Below the pieces are notes generated by a model that made no database searches, was not told where the DNA came from, and saw only the letters and a list, made by a program, of their open reading frames with translations. From contig NZ_VNJJ01000003.1 in NCBI RefSeq assembly GCF_007786475.1, positions 62,001 through 126,000 of the forward strand: a stretch of DNA of 64,000 nt, written 5' to 3'. Source of the stretch: Cohnella terricola. Its GTDB lineage: Bacteria; Bacillota; Bacilli; Paenibacillales; Paenibacillaceae. A program made the position numbers and the translations under genes. This document shows, piece after piece, positions 52,454 to 62,951 of the stretch (position 1 is its first letter; every line of letters starts with the position of its first letter).

Positions 52454-53332
52454 TTAACCGATCAGCTCGATAAAGCGGATAGCCGCGCTAGTTAGCGGCA
52501 TGTTGCGCATGGTCATGATCCCCACGTGGGAAGGAGGGAGAGGCACGTCCAGCCGCACTTCGAAGAGCGAGCCTTCCTCGAGTTCCTTCGAGACGAATTC
52601 CCGCGTCACATAAGAGATCCCCAGTCCCCTTCGGGCGAATTCGATCAGGAGATCGACGCTTCCGACCTCGATCTCCGGTTTGATCGTGTAGCCGTAACTC
52701 TGAAAAATTTCCGTAATCGTCATCCGAGCACGACTGTTGCGGGAGAACAGGATGACGGGATATTGTAGCAGCGTATCGAGCGACAGCACTTTGTCTTTCA
52801 ATTCCGCGTAAGCGGCCCCCGCCACGAAACAATCCTGCAGCAAGAAGCTTTCCCTCACTTGCAGTTGAGGATCGACGATCGGCATCCGAACGACGCCAAG
52901 ATCGATCCGGCCTTCCTTCAGGAAAGAAATTACCTCGGGCGTCGTTCCGTGATTGAGATGCAGCTTCACCCCGGGATACTTGAGGTGGAAATCCTCCAAA
53001 TACGGCAGCAAATAATGTTTGAACAGCGAGTCGCTGCCGCCGATTCTCAGATCGCCGCTTTCCAGCGTTTTGAGAGCGGCCATTTTTTCTTCGGCTAAAG
53101 TAATCAAAATATGCGATTGTTCGATATAGGAATACAAGATGGCGCCTTCCTGCGTAAGCGCGACGCCCTTGGAGTTGCGGTAAAACAATGTGAGCCCAAT
53201 GCTGTCTTCCAACTGCTTGATTGCATGGCTGACGCTCGGTTGAGTTAAAAACAACGTTTTGGCTGCTTGCGTCAGACTGCCTGTTTTCGCCGCCCAATAA
53301 AACACCTTGTACAATTCGTAGTTATTGTTCAT
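52454..53332 (-). CDS. LysR-family regulator divergent from the pentose phosphate operon
   Basis: A 292-residue LysR regulator. The N-terminal helix-turn-helix (YELYKVFYWAAKTGSLTQAA, then LTQPSVSHAI) and the effector domain (LRIGGSDSLFKHYLLPYLED and on) are clear. AGGAGC lies about 14 bases before ATG 53332, a long gap. It is divergent from zwf, and a site ATAGA-TGTGG-TCTAT (53334-53348) fits a LysR half-site pair, so it probably controls zwf-tkt-tal-gnd. The effector is unknown. Confidence 0.87.
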   Translation of the reverse strand: MNNNYELYKVFYWAAKTGSLTQAAKTLFLTQPSVSHAIKQLEDSIGLTLFYRNSKGVALTQEGAILYSYIEQSHILITLAEEKMAALKTLESGDLRIGGSDSLFKHYLLPYLEDFHLKYPGVKLHLNHGTTPEVISFLKEGRIDLGVVRMPIVDPQLQVRESFLLQDCFVAGAAYAELKDKVLSLDTLLQYPVILFSRNSRARMTITEIFQSYGYTIKPEIEVGSVDLLIEFARRGLGISYVTREFVSKELEEGSLFEVRLDVPLPPSHVGIMTMRNMPLTSAAIRFIELIG

Positions 53333-53333
53333 A

Positions 53334-53348
53334 GATGTGGTCTATAGC
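53334..53348. promoter_or_regulatory. LysR-type operator candidate between LysR and zwf
   Basis: ATAGA-TGTGG-TCTAT inverted repeat just before the LysR start. A further imperfect AT-rich dyad (ATATATTCATTACTTATAT) follows near 53358-53376. Confidence 0.45.
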
Positions 53349-53451
53349 TCCTGTGAAATATATTCATTACTTATATGTCCCTTAAACGTATTATAGTGAA
53401 CTTAAGAAAAAGAAACCAGAGCTTGGCAGCTCGTATGGAAGGAGTAGGAAA

Positions 53452-54993
53452 ATGGAGCCTGCTACGTTTGTACTATTTGGAGCGACAGGGGATTTGGCTA
53501 AAAGAAAAATCTACCCTGCTTTGTATAATTTGTTCGTCGACGGCAAGCTTGCGCAGCCGTTCTCGCTGATCGGCCTCGGAAGAAGGGAATGGTCGGACGA
53601 GCTTTTTCAATCGAATGTCGAGCAAGCGGTCCGCCAGTTTTCCAGGCGTACGCCGAGCGATGACGCATCGCTGCGTCAATTCGTGAGCAACTTTCGATTC
53701 TGCGTACTCGACATCGGCCAGCAGGACGATTACCGCAAACTGCTGAAGTTGGTCGAGCAACGAGAAGAGGAACTCGGACTCCCGGATAACCGCTTGTTCT
53801 ACTTGTCCGTCGGACCGGAGTTTTTCGAACCGATCGCTTCCAACATTCAAGAAAGCGGATTGGGTTCCGCCAGAGGCTGGAAACGGCTCGTCATCGAAAA
53901 ACCGTTCGGTCACGACTTGCAATCCGCGCGGGATCTGAACCGCAAGCTGAGCGAGACGTTCGCGGAAGAAGAAATTTTCCGGATCGACCACTATCTTGGC
54001 AAGCCGATGGTACAGAAGCTCGGAGCGCTACAGCAGGCCAATCCGGTCATTCAAGCGCTATGGAGTAATCGTTACGTCGCCAACGTGCAGATTACGGCCA
54101 GCGAGACGGTCGGCGTTGAAGAAAGAGCAGGTTATTACGACCATATTGGCGCGGTTAGGGACATGTTCCAAAACCATATGCTGCAATTGCTAATGATGAC
54201 GGCGATCCATCTCCCTCACGAGAGTTCCTCCGAGAAGGTGAGATTCAAGAAGAAAAATGTCATTGAAGCCGTTCAGCCGCTGCAGAAGCAAGACGTTCGC
54301 GCGCAAGTCGTTCGCGGACAGTATGCGGAAGGAAGCGTTCAAGGCAAGCCGGTCGCGGGATACTTGTCCGAGCCGGGCATTGCGCCGGATTCCAGGAACG
54401 ATACGTTCATCGCGGCCCGATTGCTGATCGAAGATTCTTATTGGCGGGGCGTTCCGTTCTATATTCGCACAGGCAAAAGAATGAAAGAGAAGTCCACGAG
54501 AATCGTCGTAGAATTCAAGGAGCCGTTAGCACAAGCTACAGTGTCTTCGGAAGACCGTGCCGCACCTAACTTGCTCATTTTCGAGATCGGCCCTAACGAG
54601 GGCATTACGCTGCAGATCAATTCGAAGGACCTCGAGAATAAAGGGGAATTCAGGCCGGTCCATATCGATCTCGACTTGCATGACCGCCAAGAGGACGTGC
54701 CCGAAGCGTACGAAAATCTAATCGGCGATGCTCTGCGCGGCGACGCGACTTTCTTCGCGCATTGGGACGAAGTCGAATTATCTTGGCAATGGGTGCAGCC
54801 GATTCTCGACGCGTTCGAAGAGAACCTGGTTCCGCTTCAAACGTATGCCGCAGGTTCTTACGGCCCGGCGGGATCCGATGCGCTGCTCGCCGAGGACGGT
54901 TATCATTGGTGGTTCGACGTCGAACCCGAACAATTAAAACAAGAAAATCAAACGCAAAAAGGAGAACAATATGCCTATCACGCAAACAATTGA
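53452..54993 (+). CDS. zwf: Glucose-6-phosphate 1-dehydrogenase
   Basis: A 513-residue enzyme that oxidises glucose 6-phosphate to 6-phosphogluconolactone with NADP+. The dinucleotide motif [17 protein letters not shown] is at the N-terminus; RIDHYLGK near 177 contains the catalytic His-Lys region. ATGGAAGGAGTAGGAAA precedes ATG 53452. The last 23 bases overlap tkt. It heads an operon of four pentose phosphate genes. Standard length; no anomaly. Confidence 0.96.
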   Translation: MEPATFVLFGATGDLAKRKIYPALYNLFVDGKLAQPFSLIGLGRREWSDELFQSNVEQAVRQFSRRTPSDDASLRQFVSNFRFCVLDIGQQDDYRKLLKLVEQREEELGLPDNRLFYLSVGPEFFEPIASNIQESGLGSARGWKRLVIEKPFGHDLQSARDLNRKLSETFAEEEIFRIDHYLGKPMVQKLGALQQANPVIQALWSNRYVANVQITASETVGVEERAGYYDHIGAVRDMFQNHMLQLLMMTAIHLPHESSSEKVRFKKKNVIEAVQPLQKQDVRAQVVRGQYAEGSVQGKPVAGYLSEPGIAPDSRNDTFIAARLLIEDSYWRGVPFYIRTGKRMKEKSTRIVVEFKEPLAQATVSSEDRAAPNLLIFEIGPNEGITLQINSKDLENKGEFRPVHIDLDLHDRQEDVPEAYENLIGDALRGDATFFAHWDEVELSWQWVQPILDAFEENLVPLQTYAAGSYGPAGSDALLAEDGYHWWFDVEPEQLKQENQTQKGEQYAYHANN

Positions 54994-56965
54994 TCAATTA
55001 GCAATCGACACGATCCGTACGTTATCCATCGACGCTATCAATGCCGCCAATTCCGGTCACCCGGGCTTGCCAATGGGAGCCGCGCCGATGGCATACGCCC
55101 TCTGGGCCGAACATCTGAATCACCACCCGGGCAATGCCAAGTGGTTTAACCGCGACCGGTTCGTCCTGTCTGCGGGCCACGGCTCAGCGTTGCTCTACAG
55201 CCTGCTGCATCTAACCGGATATCGCGTATCGATCGAAGATCTGAAGCAATTTCGCAAGCTGAACAGCTTGACCCCGGGACATCCTGAATTCGGCCACACG
55301 GACGGCGTAGATGCAACGACCGGCCCGCTCGGACAAGGCGTAGCAATGGCGGTCGGCATGGCGATGGCCGAAGCGCACTTGGCTGCGAAGTTTAACCAAG
55401 ATGGTTTCCCAGTTGTCGATCATTATACGTACGCGCTCGTCGGAGACGGCTGCCTGATGGAAGGCATCTCTTATGAAGCGATGTCCATGGCCGGACATAT
55501 GAAGCTCGGCAAGTTAATCGTCCTGTACGATTCCAACGATATTTCTCTTGACGGCGATCTTAACCTTTCGTTCGGCGAGAACATTCAGAAGAGAGCGGAA
55601 TCGGCGAACTGGCAATACTTGCGCGTGGAAGACGGCAACGACGTCTCCGCCATCAGCAAAGCTATCACAGAGGCGAAGAGCAACGATTCCCAGCCTGCGA
55701 TCATCGAGATTCGCACGATTATCGGTTACGGCAGCAAAGCAGCCGGCACGAACAAAGTACACGGCAGTCCGCTTGGCAAAGACGAAGCCAAAGCGACGAA
55801 AGCCGTATACGGCTGGCCATACGAAGAAGAATTCACCGTTCCGGATCAAGTCAAAGCTCGATTCGAGCAATTAAAGCAACAAGGCGCGGTCAAAGAAGAA
55901 GAGTGGAACAAGCTGCTCGCTTCATATACGGAGAAGTTCCCAGCGCAAGGGCGCGAGCTCGCGCAAGCGATCGACGGAACCGTACTGATCGATTCCGCGG
56001 ATATTCTGACGTTCGATGCTTCCAAGACCGTATCCACGAGAGTCGCAAGCGGAGAAGCGATCAATCATTTCATTAAATCCGTTCCAGCCATCTTCGGGGG
56101 AAGCGCGGACTTGTCGGGTTCGACAATGACGGACATTAAAGGCGAACCGAAGTTCGCGATTGATTCTTACGCGGGACGCAACGTATACTTCGGCGTTCGC
56201 GAACATGCGATGGGCGCTGCCGGCAACGGCTTAGCGCTGCACGGCGGCGTAAAACCGTTCGTCAGCACGTTCTTCGTCTTCTGCGATTACTTGCGCCCGT
56301 CCATCCGGTTGGCCGCACTGCAGAAGCTGCCTGTCATTTACGTATTTACGCACGATTCTATCGCTGTAGGAGAAGACGGACCTACGCACGAGCCGGTAGA
56401 GCAATTGGCCTCGCTGCGCACGATACCGGGGCTGACGGTCATCCGTCCGTCGGACGCCAATGAAACGGCAAGCGCATGGGCTTATGCGTTGGAGCAGAAG
56501 GACGGGCCGGTAGCCTTGGTGCTCAGCCGCCAGAACCTGCCGATCTATGAATCGACCAAAGGCAATAAGGACAACGTAGCCAAAGGAGCTTACGTCCTTG
56601 AGGAAACGAACGCGAACCCTGACATCGTCCTGATCGGTACAGGATCTGAAGTATCGCTGGCCGTGAATGCAAAGTCCGAACTAGAGAAGAGCGGTCATTC
56701 CGTTCGCGTCGTGGCCATGCCAAGCAGAGAATTGTTCGATCGCCAACCCGATGCATACAAGCTAAGCGTGCTGCCTGCCTCCGCGACGAAGCGGATCGCG
56801 ATCGAAGCTGGCATCTCGCTCGGTTGGGACCGCTATGCCGGACCGAACGGGAAAGTGCTGTCGATCGACACTTTCGGCGCTTCGGGACCTGGCGGCGAAG
56901 TCATGACGTACTTCGGATTCAGCGTTGACAACGTCGTTCACGTGGCGAAGGAATTACTGAAGTAA
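54971..56965 (+). CDS. tkt: Transketolase
   Basis: A 664-residue thiamine-diphosphate enzyme that moves two-carbon units between sugar phosphates. Motifs: [20 protein letters not shown] at the N-terminus, [14 protein letters not shown] (diphosphate/Mg binding), the [15 protein letters not shown] region, and [14 protein letters not shown] 54971 has AAAAAGGAGAACAAT upstream and lies inside the end of zwf, indicating coupling. Confidence 0.96.
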   Translation: MPITQTIDQLAIDTIRTLSIDAINAANSGHPGLPMGAAPMAYALWAEHLNHHPGNAKWFNRDRFVLSAGHGSALLYSLLHLTGYRVSIEDLKQFRKLNSLTPGHPEFGHTDGVDATTGPLGQGVAMAVGMAMAEAHLAAKFNQDGFPVVDHYTYALVGDGCLMEGISYEAMSMAGHMKLGKLIVLYDSNDISLDGDLNLSFGENIQKRAESANWQYLRVEDGNDVSAISKAITEAKSNDSQPAIIEIRTIIGYGSKAAGTNKVHGSPLGKDEAKATKAVYGWPYEEEFTVPDQVKARFEQLKQQGAVKEEEWNKLLASYTEKFPAQGRELAQAIDGTVLIDSADILTFDASKTVSTRVASGEAINHFIKSVPAIFGGSADLSGSTMTDIKGEPKFAIDSYAGRNVYFGVREHAMGAAGNGLALHGGVKPFVSTFFVFCDYLRPSIRLAALQKLPVIYVFTHDSIAVGEDGPTHEPVEQLASLRTIPGLTVIRPSDANETASAWAYALEQKDGPVALVLSRQNLPIYESTKGNKDNVAKGAYVLEETNANPDIVLIGTGSEVSLAVNAKSELEKSGHSVRVVAMPSRELFDRQPDAYKLSVLPASATKRIAIEAGISLGWDRYAGPNGKVLSIDTFGASGPGGEVMTYFGFSVDNVVHVAKELLK

Positions 56966-57008
56966 TTTAATTGATTAACTACATTAATTACTTGGGAGGT
57001 TATTCACC

Positions 57009-57674
57009 ATGAAGTTTTTTATCGACACCGCTAACCTGACAGACATCAAAAAAGCTTACAAAATCGGCATTCTGTCCGGCGTAACGACGAACCCGTCGCT
57101 CGTCGCCAAGGAAGGCGTCAAATTCGAAGACCGCATCGCCGAGATTTTGCGCGAAGTTCCGGAAGTCGAATCCGTATCCGCGGAAGTCACACCCGACGCA
57201 TTGACGGCGGAAGAGATGATCGCACAAGCGAACGAATTGATCAAGATTAACAATAACGACAAGAACATCACAATTAAGCTGCCAATGACGCTTGCTGGCT
57301 TGGAGGCTTGCCGGTACCTGTCCAAGAAAGGCGTGAAGACGAACGTTACGCTGATCTTCACGGTGAACCAAGCACTGTTGGCTGCCCGTGCAGGAGCGAC
57401 CTACGTATCTCCGTTCCTCGGCCGCTTGGACGATATTTCGGAAGACGGCGTTCAACTCGTTTCCAAGGTGGCGGAATTGTTCCGCATCCATCAACTGGAC
57501 GCACAGATCATCGCCGCATCCGTCCGCCATCCGGACCACGTCACCCGCGTCGCCATGGCAGGCGCGCATATCGCGACGATTCCGTTCTCGGTCATCGAGC
57601 AAATCTCGAAACACCCGCTGACCGAGCAAGGCATGGAGAAGTTCGCAGCGGATTGGAAAAAAGCCGTTCAATAA
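57009..57674 (+). CDS. tal: Transaldolase, small subfamily (TalC/fructose-6-phosphate aldolase-like)
   Basis: A 221-residue decameric-type small transaldolase. The Schiff-base Lys is Lys90 (NITIKLPMT). [20 protein letters not shown] and [13 protein letters not shown] are typical. The operon context (tkt before, gnd after) supports transaldolase activity rather than free fructose-6-phosphate aldolase. GGGAGGTTATTCACC lies before ATG 57009. Confidence 0.94.
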   Translation: MKFFIDTANLTDIKKAYKIGILSGVTTNPSLVAKEGVKFEDRIAEILREVPEVESVSAEVTPDALTAEEMIAQANELIKINNNDKNITIKLPMTLAGLEACRYLSKKGVKTNVTLIFTVNQALLAARAGATYVSPFLGRLDDISEDGVQLVSKVAELFRIHQLDAQIIAASVRHPDHVTRVAMAGAHIATIPFSVIEQISKHPLTEQGMEKFAADWKKAVQ

Positions 57675-57713
57675 TAGAGATATACAGGCAACAAGGAGAG
57701 GGAGGAACCGAAA

Positions 57714-59129
57714 ATGAGCAAACAGCAAATCGGCGTGGTCGGCTTGGCCGTAATGGGCAAGAATCTCGCCTTGAATATCGAGAGCAAAGGATTCTCCGTC
57801 GCTCTGTTTAACCGTTCGTCGGAGAAAACGAAAGAGCTTCTGACAGAAGTACCTGGTAAAAACTTCGTCGGCACTTACAGCGTAGAGGAGTTCGTGCAAG
57901 CGTTGGAGACGCCGCGGAAAATCCTGATCATGGTCAAAGCCGGACAAGCGACGGACGACACGATTAACCAGCTCGTGCCTTATCTGAGCAAAGGGGATAT
58001 CCTGATCGACGGCGGCAACGCTTATTTCCCCGACACGCAAAGAAGGAACAAAGAGCTCGAAGCCCAAGGCTTCCGCTTCATCGGGGCGGGTGTTTCCGGC
58101 GGCGAGGAAGGCGCGCTGAACGGCCCGGCGATCATGCCGGGCGGGCAGAAGGATGCTTACGAGCTCGTGGAACCGATTTTGACCGCCATCTCGGCTAAGG
58201 TTAACGGCGATCCTTGCTCGACCTATATTGGAGCGGATGGCGCAGGTCACTACGTCAAGATGGTGCACAACGGCATCGAATACGGCGATATGCAGTTGAT
58301 CGGCGAAGCGTATCACTTGCTGAAAGACGTGCTTGGCGTAAGCACGAACGAATTGCACGAGATTTTCACCGAATGGAATAACGGCGAGCTCGACAGTTAT
58401 TTGATCGAGATTACGGCGGATATTTTCTCGAAAACCGATCCGGAAACGGGCAAACCGATGGTTGACGTCATCCTGGATTCAGCAGGACAGAAAGGCACTG
58501 GCAAATGGACGAGCCAAAGCTCGCTCGACTTAGGCGTACCGCTGTCCATCATAACCGAATCCGTATTCGCCCGGTTCATCTCCGCGATGAAGCAGGAGCG
58601 CGTAACCGCCAGCAAGAAGCTGGACGGCCCGGCTACTTCCGCTTACGACGGAGATCGCAACGAATTCATCGAAGCGGTCCGCCAAGCATTGTACGCGAGC
58701 AAGATCGCTTCCTATGCGCAAGGTTTCGCGCAGATGAGAGCTGCTTCCGATGCGTACGGATGGGATTTGAATTACGGCGGAATCGCGATGATCTTCCGCG
58801 GCGGCTGCATTATCCGCGCTCGGTTCCTGCAAAATATCAAGGACGCCTACGATCGCGATCCTGCGCTGCAAAACCTGCTTCTCGACGATTACTTCGGCAG
58901 CGTCGTGAAAAATTACCAAGCCGCTTGGAGAAAAGTCGTCGCGACTGCCGTTACCCGCGGCATTCCGGTTCCCGCGTTCGCGTCCGCGCTGGCGTATTAC
59001 GACAGCTATCGCACGGAACGGCTTCCGGCCAATCTGCTGCAAGCCCAGCGGGATTATTTCGGGGCGCATACGTTCGAGAGAGTCGATCGGGAAGGCAGCT
59101 TCCATTTCCAATGGATGGCGAACTCCTAA
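57714..59129 (+). CDS. gnd: 6-phosphogluconate dehydrogenase, decarboxylating
   Basis: A 471-residue NADP-dependent enzyme that converts 6-phosphogluconate to ribulose 5-phosphate and CO2. N-terminal [20 protein letters not shown] is the dinucleotide fold; [20 protein letters not shown] and the [12 protein letters not shown] motif carry catalytic Lys/His-Asn residues. GGAGAGGGAGGAACC precedes ATG 57714. Last gene of the pentose phosphate operon. Length matches the standard enzyme. Confidence 0.97.
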   Translation: MSKQQIGVVGLAVMGKNLALNIESKGFSVALFNRSSEKTKELLTEVPGKNFVGTYSVEEFVQALETPRKILIMVKAGQATDDTINQLVPYLSKGDILIDGGNAYFPDTQRRNKELEAQGFRFIGAGVSGGEEGALNGPAIMPGGQKDAYELVEPILTAISAKVNGDPCSTYIGADGAGHYVKMVHNGIEYGDMQLIGEAYHLLKDVLGVSTNELHEIFTEWNNGELDSYLIEITADIFSKTDPETGKPMVDVILDSAGQKGTGKWTSQSSLDLGVPLSIITESVFARFISAMKQERVTASKKLDGPATSAYDGDRNEFIEAVRQALYASKIASYAQGFAQMRAASDAYGWDLNYGGIAMIFRGGCIIRARFLQNIKDAYDRDPALQNLLLDDYFGSVVKNYQAAWRKVVATAVTRGIPVPAFASALAYYDSYRTERLPANLLQAQRDYFGAHTFERVDREGSFHFQWMANS

Positions 59130-59211
59130 GACAAATTATTCTCAAATGACCGATTTTCAAAAAAAGATATTTACCTCGGAACGGTTATTTGATAATATAA
59201 TCGCAATATGA

Positions 59212-59508
59212 AATGCGAAGAAGAGACGAGTAAATAAAAGAATTCTTTCGCAGAGAGCTCCGGTAGCTGTGAAGGAGCAAAGAATTCCTTATTGAAGAAA
59301 GACTCCGAGCAGCGCATCGGAACCTTCGAACGGAAGGGGATGGTGCGACAGGCGCTCCTGTTACAGAGCTAGAGTATAAGCATTGCGTATCGCAATGCCG
59401 TACTTGAAGAGGCCGCTATGGCGACATATCGGCGAATCTGGGGTGGTACCGCGAGCATACAAATCTCGTCCCTAAGGCAATTGTCTTGGGGGTGGGATTT
59501 TTTTATTG
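59212..59508 (+). promoter_or_regulatory. T-box riboswitch leader of asd
   Basis: A tRNA-sensing leader. Stem I is anchored by ATGCG (59213) pairing with CGCAT; AGAGAGCTCC-GGTAGCTG is the apical part, and AGTA with GAA mark the specifier loop. The T-box consensus TGGGGTGGTACCGCG is at 59439-59453. The competing terminator (about 59462-59505) ends in a T-run. The specifier may be AAG (Lys, just after GAAGA, followed by A), but I could not fix it with certainty. A TATAAT box at 59196 may be the promoter. Uncharged tRNA would allow read-through into asd. Confidence 0.9.
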
Positions 59509-59608
59509 CGATGCGGGAATATCGGCGCCCGATCGCATACGGTACATGAGGGCCGGACAATTCAGATGATGATAATGACATGACATAAAAGAAAGGGCTG
59601 GAATCAGG

Positions 59609-60694
59609 ATGACGGAAAAATTGAAAGTCGGTATTGTCGGAGGAACGGGCATGGTGGGCCAGCGATTCGTGCAACTGCTGGATCAGCATCCATGGTTTAA
59701 GGTGACGACGATCGCAGCCAGCGCGAGCTCGGCTGGCAAAACGTACGAGGAATCCGTACGCGGTAGATGGAAGCTTCCTGACTCGATTCCGGAAGACGTG
59801 AAAAACATCGTCGTGCTGGACGCTTCGAAGGTGGAAGAAGTCGCATCCCAAGTCGATTTTATTTTCTGCGCGGTCGATATGAAGAAAAACGAGATTCAAG
59901 CGCTTGAAGAAGCTTACGCGAAGACGGGAACGCCCGTCGTCTCCAACAACTCGGCGCACCGTTGGACGCCGGACGTGCCGATGGTCGTTCCGGAGATCAA
60001 CCCGGAACATCTTGAAGTGATCGCTGCACAGCGCAAGCGGCTCGGAACTTCGACCGGATTCATCGCGGTTAAGCCGAACTGTTCGATTCAAAGCTACGTG
60101 CCGATGCTTCACGCGCTGCAAGAATTCAAGCCGAAGACGGTCGTCGCTTCCACGTACCAAGCGATCTCCGGCGCGGGCAAGAACTTCACGGATTGGCCGG
60201 AGATGCTCGATAACGTTATTCCGTACATCGGCGGCGAAGAAGAGAAGAGCGAGCAGGAACCTCTTCGCATCTGGGGCACCGTCGAAGGCGGAGAGATCGT
60301 CAAGGCCAGCGCTCCGCACATTACGACCCAGTGCATTCGCGTTCCGGTAACGGACGGCCACCTGGCGACCGTATTCGTCTCGTTCGAGAACAAACCATCG
60401 AAAGAGGATATTCTAAACCGCTGGGCGCAGTACAAAGGACGTCCGCAAGAGCTCGGACTGCCAAGCGCGCCTAAGCAATTCATCACTTATTTCGAAGAAG
60501 AAAACCGTCCGCAAACGAATCTGGACCGTGACATCGAAGGCGGCATGGGCATCTCCGCGGGAAGATTGCGCGAGGATTCGCTTTACGATTACAAATTCGT
60601 GGGGCTGTCGCACAACACGTTGCGCGGAGCAGCCGGCGGTGCCGTGCTGATCGCGGAACTGCTGAAAGCGGAAGGTTATATTCAGGCGACATGA
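59609..60694 (+). CDS. asd: Aspartate-semialdehyde dehydrogenase (archaeal/fungal-type)
   Basis: A 361-residue NADPH enzyme of the aspartate family pathway (lysine, threonine, methionine, diaminopimelate). GIVGGTGMVGQRFVQLL is the NADP fold, Cys158 (KPNCSIQSYVP) is catalytic, and a downstream His in PVTDGH is the base. The NCSIQ pattern and PHITTQCIRVPVTDGH are features of the archaeal/fungal-type subfamily rather than the common bacterial type, which reads NCSTIQ. ATG 59609 has AAAGAAAGGG upstream with a longish spacing. Controlled by the T-box. Confidence 0.9.
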   Translation: MTEKLKVGIVGGTGMVGQRFVQLLDQHPWFKVTTIAASASSAGKTYEESVRGRWKLPDSIPEDVKNIVVLDASKVEEVASQVDFIFCAVDMKKNEIQALEEAYAKTGTPVVSNNSAHRWTPDVPMVVPEINPEHLEVIAAQRKRLGTSTGFIAVKPNCSIQSYVPMLHALQEFKPKTVVASTYQAISGAGKNFTDWPEMLDNVIPYIGGEEEKSEQEPLRIWGTVEGGEIVKASAPHITTQCIRVPVTDGHLATVFVSFENKPSKEDILNRWAQYKGRPQELGLPSAPKQFITYFEEENRPQTNLDRDIEGGMGISAGRLREDSLYDYKFVGLSHNTLRGAAGGAVLIAELLKAEGYIQAT

Positions 60695-60722
60695 CTTGAA
60701 AAGTGAACGGTAAGCAGACTGC

Positions 60723-60768
60723 AAAAAAACAAGATCCCCGGACCACTTTTCGGGGATCTTGTTTTTTT
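60723..60768. terminator. Bidirectional terminator between asd and uppP
   Basis: AAAAAAACAAGATCCCCG / CGGGGATCTTGTTTTTTT with a ten-base loop. Confidence 0.93.
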
Positions 60769-60774
60769 GCTTTT

Positions 60775-61587
60775 TTATAAAAATATAAGCGTCAAAATGC
60801 CTGCGCCGAAACAATAGTAGGCGAAATATTTCAGATTACCTCTGGCCATAATGCCAATGAACCATCTCATCGAGAAGTAAGTGACCACCAGCGTCGTCAG
60901 AAAGGCGATGACGTAGGGAATCGCCAGCTCCGCGCGGTTCGGATCGTGCGCGATGTCGGAAGCGCCGAGCACGAGGCCTCCGATGCTGATCGGAATGTAG
61001 AGCATGAACGAAAATTTCAGCGCCGTCTCCTGCTTCATGCCGACCGCGATCGAGGTAATGACGGTTGCTCCCGAACGGCTGATGCCCGGGATGAGCGCGA
61101 CGGCCTGAGCCAGGCCGACCAGCAGCGCGTCCTTGAACTTCAAATCCCCGTCCTGCTTGCGTCCGCGAAGATTCCGAATGAGCCACAGCGCGCATCCCGT
61201 CAGCAGCAAGCCGACCGAGACGGTGTGCACCGACGAGAAAATCTCCTCGATCCGATCCTTGAACAGTCCGGCGACGATAACGGCCGGAATCGTGCCGACG
61301 ACGATGAACAGGCAGAACAGAAAGTCCGACCGGTACTCCGCCTTGCGGGTGAGCAGGAAGCGTACGAAGCCCGAGATCAGCTTACCGATCTCCTGCCTGA
61401 AAATGAAGCAGATGGCGATCAGGGAGGCCGTGTTCGTCAAAATCTCGAACGACAGACCGTTCTGCTCCAGTCCAAGCAGTCTTTGTGCGATGATTAGGTG
61501 CCCGCTGGACGAAACCGGAATCGGCTCCGTAGCGCCTTGAACGACGCCTAGAAATAAGTACTTCAGCCATACGATGAATTGTTCCAT
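60775..61587 (-). CDS. uppP: Undecaprenyl-diphosphatase UppP (BacA)
   Basis: A 270-residue integral membrane phosphatase that recycles undecaprenyl diphosphate. Signature motifs are GATEPIPVSSSGHL (residues 18-31) and PGISRSGAT (about 167-175). GGAGGG is 14 bases before ATG 61587, a long gap, so the true start could be slightly different. It complements the PAP2-type BcrC at 41316. Convergent with asd. Confidence 0.94.
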   Translation of the reverse strand: MEQFIVWLKYLFLGVVQGATEPIPVSSSGHLIIAQRLLGLEQNGLSFEILTNTASLIAICFIFRQEIGKLISGFVRFLLTRKAEYRSDFLFCLFIVVGTIPAVIVAGLFKDRIEEIFSSVHTVSVGLLLTGCALWLIRNLRGRKQDGDLKFKDALLVGLAQAVALIPGISRSGATVITSIAVGMKQETALKFSFMLYIPISIGGLVLGASDIAHDPNRAELAIPYVIAFLTTLVVTYFSMRWFIGIMARGNLKYFAYYCFGAGILTLIFL

Positions 61588-61740
61588 TTTGTCCGAGGGT
61601 TCCCTCCATTTCTATTTTACCTGAACATCGTACATCAGTTTGTCCCGCGTTGACAACAGGACTTCGGACGGGTTGACTATTGAACCATTTCCGTAAAGCT
61701 CTTGCGACGCTCGTCCGAGGTATATTAATCACATAAAAGA

Positions 61741-61778
61741 AGGCATGCAACCGCGGATTGATCGCGCGGAGCTTGCCT
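61741..61778 (-). terminator. Weak hairpin after the Ger(x)C gene
   Basis: AGGCATGC...CCGCG pairs imperfectly with CGCGCGG...GCTTGCCT. It lies 15 bp past the stop. The other bases of 61588-61793 show nothing notable. Confidence 0.4.
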
Positions 61779-61793
61779 ATTATGAAAGGCGGA

Positions 61794-62942
61794 TCAAGTA
61801 TCATATTTGCCTTTTTCCGTGCCGGCGTGAATGATCTTGAGATGAAAGTCGATCCCGTCGAGCGCATCCGGCGATCGTATCTGCTCTTCGCTCCATTGCT
61901 TCGACTTCCATAACCGATAGTGATCGCGATACAAGTAATGTTCCAGATTGAGAATATCCGTCTGATAGGTGCGTCCCGTCTCGGCCAACTGCCTGATCTC
62001 CCGTTCGATCGCTTTTTCCGTTGCGTCAGTTAATTCATGTGCATTCCGAAATCCGGAAACCGACCAGTTCGTAACATATCCTTTTAACTTTAATCCAAGA
62101 TGGAATCGCGGAAGACTTCCTCCCTGGATCATCCTGAATTTCACCTTCGGATACTCGATAACGACTTGCGTCGTCGGCTTCTCTTTGTTGGGAACGGGTA
62201 TGGCTGCGCGAACCGTCTTCGGCCTCACCCAACGCAGTCCGGCCAATTCGGCTATGGGAATATAGCTCTTAAACTTATCGTTCTTCAAAAAAACCGCGCC
62301 TTCAATTTCAAGTTTCGGCGCCGGTTTGTTATTGATCGACCAAGGTTTGGGGTTCAGCGCAAGCGACGGGACGCAGACTGTAAATCCGGGCTCGTAAATC
62401 CGGCTCATCAATCGATGAAGTTTGAGGGGTTCGACTAAAGAAGTTTGCGAGTAATTCCCTAACGGCGCCTGCAGAATCGTGCTCATCGTGGATTGATCAT
62501 AGAATCCTTTGGCGGATAAGATATTTTTCACTGAACTTCTCGTCGTATACACCCAGGGCGTAAAACGAAATTCGTAGTATCTGCTGATGCTGTCGTATAT
62601 GCTTTCAATCCCTCGCTTAATCGCTTCCTGGCTGATTACGATCGCGGTGACATGCCCCCAGAATATTTCTTCTTGCGCGGTTTGATAAATTTCAAAGAAC
62701 GATTCCTCGAACGAGTTTCCCGTTCCTTCGCCGATCCACACTTTCGCGAGTTCCTTTTTCCCGTCGGTCGTTTTCGCTACGGAGGGAAGGTTAATGAATT
62801 GGACGTAGCCGTGGTATTGACCGTTGATGTAGTCCACGCCGATCGCGGTGGCATAATTCATTTTTTCGATATTTTTGATATCGGTCGTGCAGCCCGTTAC
62901 CACGATCGTGAACAAAACGAACAACGCAACCCAACGTATCAT
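61794..62942 (-). CDS. Spore germinant receptor subunit C, Ger(x)C family, second operon
   Basis: A 382-residue lipoprotein. The signal MIRWVALFVLFTIVV ends in lipobox VTGC, then TTDIKNIEKMNYATAIGVDY. Ger(x)C features continue to the C-terminus (DALDGIDFHLKIIHAGTEKG). I chose ATG 62942 with GGTAGGTGAT upstream; a GTG at 62951 is an alternative. It directly follows a GerA-type gene that is cut by the window edge. No B subunit is downstream of C here, so B must lie upstream of A, elsewhere, or be lost. Confidence 0.9.
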   Translation of the reverse strand: MIRWVALFVLFTIVVTGCTTDIKNIEKMNYATAIGVDYINGQYHGYVQFINLPSVAKTTDGKKELAKVWIGEGTGNSFEESFFEIYQTAQEEIFWGHVTAIVISQEAIKRGIESIYDSISRYYEFRFTPWVYTTRSSVKNILSAKGFYDQSTMSTILQAPLGNYSQTSLVEPLKLHRLMSRIYEPGFTVCVPSLALNPKPWSINNKPAPKLEIEGAVFLKNDKFKSYIPIAELAGLRWVRPKTVRAAIPVPNKEKPTTQVVIEYPKVKFRMIQGGSLPRFHLGLKLKGYVTNWSVSGFRNAHELTDATEKAIEREIRQLAETGRTYQTDILNLEHYLYRDHYRLWKSKQWSEEQIRSPDALDGIDFHLKIIHAGTEKGKYDT

Positions 62943-62951
62943 GTTTATCAC

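Noticed and set aside
57000..58358. Minus-strand frame of 452 codons antisense to tal and gnd
   Set aside because: Shadow of two well-supported enzymes; its composition (many His, Arg, Val, Leu) is typical of a reversed frame.
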